7,267 nt of DNA. Source: Bacteroidota bacterium (GTDB lineage: Bacteria; Bacteroidota; Bacteroidia; Flavobacteriales; Flavobacteriaceae). The DNA lies in assembly GCA_022601215.1 (NCBI GenBank), contig JAHZIZ010000267.1, positions 1-7,267 of the forward strand, given 5' to 3'. The translations under genes and the position numbers were made by a program. The notes under the pieces were generated by a model, which saw nothing but the letters and a program-made list of their open reading frames with translations, searched no databases and was not told the DNA's origin. Shown one piece after another: positions 5,410 through 7,267 of this stretch (position 1 is its first letter; every line of letters starts with the position of its first letter).

Positions 5410-6696
5410 ATGTCGAAGAACGCTACCCTTGAAATCAACGGAGAGAAATATGAGTTCCCTTTAATTGAAGGGACTGAAAATGAAGTCGCAATAAATATTA
5501 AAACCCTACGTGGTGCTACAGGTGGTGTTACCACTATTGATCCTGGATATAAGAATACAGGATCTTGTGAAAGTGCTATTACTTTTTTAAACGGAGAGGA
5601 AGGAATTCTTCGTTACAGAGGGTATTCTATTGAGGAATTAGCAGATAAGGCAGATTTTCTTGAAGTGGCATACCTTTTAATTTTTGGGGAACTTCCTACC
5701 AAAGAACAATTAAGTAAATTTCATTCAGACATTAAGGAACAGTCTCATGTAGACGAAGATGTAAAGAAAATCTTAGATGGTTTTCCAAAGTCCGCACACC
5801 CCATGGGAGTATTGTCTTCCTTAACCAGTGCTTTAATTGCTTTCAATCCATCTTCTGTTAACGTGGATAGTGAAGAGGAAATGTACGGGGCGATCGTTCG
5901 TATTTTAGGGAAATTTCCAGTACTAACTGCATGGGCATATAGAAAAAGAGCTGGTTTACCATTGGATTATGGAGATGATTCGCTAGGGTATGTAGACAAC
6001 TTCCTGAAAATGATGTTTAAGAAACCTACTGGGGAGTACTCCTCAAATAAAGTGTTAGTGGATGCTTTGGATAAATTACTCATCTTACATGGAGATCACG
6101 AACAAAACTGTTCAACGTCTACGGTGCGTATTGTTGGTTCTTCTCATGCGGGTCTATTTGCATCACTTTCTGCAGGAATTAGTGCCCTTTGGGGGCCGCT
6201 TCACGGAGGAGCGAATCAAGCTGTAATTGAAATGCTTGAAGCAATTAAGGAAGATGGCGGAGATACTAAAAAATATATGGCTAAGGCTAAAGATAAGAAT
6301 GATCCATTCCGTTTAATGGGCTTTGGACATCGTGTCTATAAAAACTTTGATCCTCGTGCTAAAATTATTAAGGTGGCCGCCGATGAAGTGTTGCGTGATT
6401 TAGGGGTGGTTGATCCAGTATTGGAAATTGCAAAAGGATTGGAGCAGGAAGCTTTGAGTGACCCTTATTTTGTAGATAGAAAACTCTATCCTAATGTAGA
6501 TTTTTATTCTGGGATAATTTATCGTGCAATGGGAATTCCTGTAGAGATGTTTACCGCAATGTTTGCGTTGGGACGTTTACCAGGATGGATTGCACAATGG
6601 AAAGAAATGCGCTTGCGTAAAGAACCAATTGGCCGTCCAAGACAAATTTATATAGGAGAAAACTTGAGACCATTTAAAGATGTAGATTTCAGGTAG
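5410..6696 (+). CDS. gltA: Citrate synthase
   Basis: Citrate synthase condenses oxaloacetate and acetyl-CoA to citrate, the entry step of the TCA cycle, in the cytoplasm. The product is 428 residues, close to E. coli GltA (427), with the N-terminal beta-rich extension (about 1-45) of the GltA-type family. The large helical body contains GILRYRGYSIEELA (65-78). The active-site residues are His265 in WGPLHGGANQ, His307 in MGFGHRVYKNFDPRA and Asp364 in PNVDFYSG, so the catalytic trio is complete. GRLPGWIAQWKE (388-399) and IGRPRQIYIG carry the CoA/citrate-binding arginines. The start MSKNATLEINGEKYEFP fits family N-termini, and the upstream bases are A-rich without a Shine-Dalgarno sequence. Stop is TAG (6694-6696). 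It has its own promoter-like region and terminator, so it is likely monocistronic. Whether it has the NADH allosteric control of E. coli GltA cannot be decided here. Confidence 0.97.
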   Translation: MSKNATLEINGEKYEFPLIEGTENEVAINIKTLRGATGGVTTIDPGYKNTGSCESAITFLNGEEGILRYRGYSIEELADKADFLEVAYLLIFGELPTKEQLSKFHSDIKEQSHVDEDVKKILDGFPKSAHPMGVLSSLTSALIAFNPSSVNVDSEEEMYGAIVRILGKFPVLTAWAYRKRAGLPLDYGDDSLGYVDNFLKMMFKKPTGEYSSNKVLVDALDKLLILHGDHEQNCSTSTVRIVGSSHAGLFASLSAGISALWGPLHGGANQAVIEMLEAIKEDGGDTKKYMAKAKDKNDPFRLMGFGHRVYKNFDPRAKIIKVAADEVLRDLGVVDPVLEIAKGLEQEALSDPYFVDRKLYPNVDFYSGIIYRAMGIPVEMFTAMFALGRLPGWIAQWKEMRLRKEPIGRPRQIYIGENLRPFKDVDFR

Positions 6697-6715
6697 TCAA
6701 ACGTTTATATTGAGG

Positions 6716-6743
6716 AAAAACCATCGTTTATCGATGGTTTTTT
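6716..6743 (+). terminator. Intrinsic terminator after gltA
   Basis: AAAAACCATCG (6716-6726) pairs perfectly with CGATGGTTTTT (6732-6742) around a five-base TTTAT loop. The T run extends to 6743 and, after one G, continues with five more T bases. This ends gltA transcription 20 bases after the stop codon. The symmetric A-run/T-run arms would also allow function from the opposite strand. Confidence 0.92.
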
Positions 6744-6773
6744 GTTTTTGTAGGTGTTTTCTTATTATATTTG
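6742..6773 (+). promoter_or_regulatory. Promoter TTG-N21-TATATTTG for the downstream membrane protein gene
   Basis: TTG (6742-6744) and a perfect TAnnTTTG box, TATATTTG (6766-6773), are separated by 21 bases, within the 17-23 range. This is the best promoter of the window by consensus. With the final G near -4, transcription would start at about 6777, the A of the ATG, so the mRNA would be leaderless or nearly so. The TTG element overlaps the U-tract of the gltA terminator. Confidence 0.6.
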
Positions 6774-6776
6774 GAC

Positions 6777-7267
6777 ATGCTGGATATCCCCGTTTTAATC
6801 TTGCTGTTTATTCTTATAATTATAGCCCTAGTTTTAGGGGCGAGGGCATTGTTGGTTTCCAAAAACATGCACTCTTCCAGTTCTTATCTCGCTTGGTTTA
6901 TGATTTATGTTACTTTGGTTAACTTACAATTGTGGTTAGCTTTTGTAAAACCTTCTAGTCTATATCCAGATCTTTTTCTATTCTTTTTTCCTTTTGAGTT
7001 GTTACCAGCTCCTTTCTTTTTACTTTTTACGCGCTCCTATCTGGATCAGGACCCTCCAAGCCTCAAAGAGCGAATGTTACTTTTCGCACCATTTTGGATA
7101 TTTTTTACTGGATATCTATATATTAAATGGGATATGTTGGTTAATGATTTATCCTACAAAGTTGCCTGGGATAAATATTTTCCAATCTTTAAAATTGAAG
7201 AGGTTGCAGCGTTGGTTTATGGCATAATTATTATTGTGGTCGCCTTTCAGAATGTTTTATCTTTTGA
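6777..7267 (+). CDS. Multi-pass membrane protein, 5' part; possible AraC-family regulator with membrane N-terminus
   Basis: The frame is open from ATG 6777 to the window end: 163 complete codons, with the 3' end missing. The protein is strongly hydrophobic. Likely membrane segments lie at residues 4-22, 36-57, 64-87, 99-116 and 141-160. Between the third and fourth is the charged loop TRSYLDQDPPSLKER (85-99), and a longer polar loop spans about 117-140. The pattern FPFELLPAPFFLLFTRSYL followed by a charged loop, and KIEEVAALVYGIIII near 139-153, resembles the membrane sensor part of flavobacterial proteins that end in an AraC-type helix-turn-helix domain. That DNA-binding domain would lie beyond the window, so the regulator call is an inference from general resemblance. 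A histidine kinase or another membrane protein is possible. The ATG is the first in this frame, and the first membrane segment starts right after it, which supports this start. No function can be given. Confidence 0.75.
   Translation, partial: MLDIPVLILLFILIIIALVLGARALLVSKNMHSSSSYLAWFMIYVTLVNLQLWLAFVKPSSLYPDLFLFFFPFELLPAPFFLLFTRSYLDQDPPSLKERMLLFAPFWIFFTGYLYIKWDMLVNDLSYKVAWDKYFPIFKIEEVAALVYGIIIIVVAFQNVLSF

Noticed and set aside
6710..6922. 70-codon frame beginning in the gltA terminator
   Set aside because: It starts within the terminator hairpin and overlaps the longer open frame from 6777, which has a proper promoter and a coherent membrane pattern.
6994..7227. 77-codon + strand frame inside the membrane protein gene
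   Set aside because: It is an out-of-frame shadow of the 6777 frame; no family resemblance.
1..7267. CRISPR array, insertion sequence, phage or defence system
   Set aside because: No regularly spaced repeats, transposase, integrase or terminal repeats were found; the genes are conserved housekeeping genes in normal order.

Overview
The window reads as ordinary core chromosome of a Bacteroidota member, most likely order Flavobacteriales. The evidence is the gene order rpsK-rpsD-rpoA-rplQ-carA-eno-gltA, protein sequences of the flavobacterial type (for example the HSDAPI segment of enolase and the basic/Ala-Pro/acidic tail of L17), low-GC DNA, A-rich translation starts without Shine-Dalgarno sequences, and promoter -7 boxes of the TAnnTTTG kind. 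The genus cannot be told from this stretch. All genes lie on the + strand, and no tRNA, rRNA, CRISPR array, insertion sequence or phage gene is visible. No gene-free stretch exceeds 200 bases.

Layout. Positions 1-88 hold the 3' end of rpsK. A long hairpin (95-126) follows, then a TACCTTTG promoter box (139-146) and an untranslated leader of about 135 nt before rpsD (285-890), rpoA (986-1978) and rplQ (2039-2512). This ribosomal protein/RNA polymerase block ends in a strong terminator (2535-2568). carA (2673-3797), eno (3925-5211) and gltA (5410-6696) follow. Each has its own upstream promoter-like box and its own intrinsic terminator, so they look like single-gene transcription units rather than an operon. 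The last 491 bases carry the 5' part of a multi-pass membrane protein gene that runs off the end. It resembles the membrane N-terminus of flavobacterial AraC-family regulators.

Function. The first block makes 30S proteins uS11 and uS4, the RNA polymerase alpha subunit and 50S protein bL17. The next three genes are central metabolism: the glutaminase subunit of carbamoyl phosphate synthase (arginine and pyrimidine synthesis), enolase (glycolysis) and citrate synthase (TCA cycle). The adjacency is conserved in the lineage, but I see no direct functional link among those three.

The one real anomaly is in rpsD. Codon 38 is an in-frame TAG (396-398), and codon 36 has Leu where the family has a nearly invariant His. 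The rest of the reading frame is intact. UAG is a normal stop elsewhere in this window (rplQ, gltA), so a general code change is unlikely. A sequence error is the simplest explanation, but a real nonsense codon in an essential ribosomal gene would be notable. Other points worth a look are the split of the alpha operon by a terminator and promoter, hairpins before rpsD, rpoA and rplQ, nested inverted repeats before gltA, and a promoter that predicts a leaderless mRNA for the last gene. I did not find a convincing undescribed system here.
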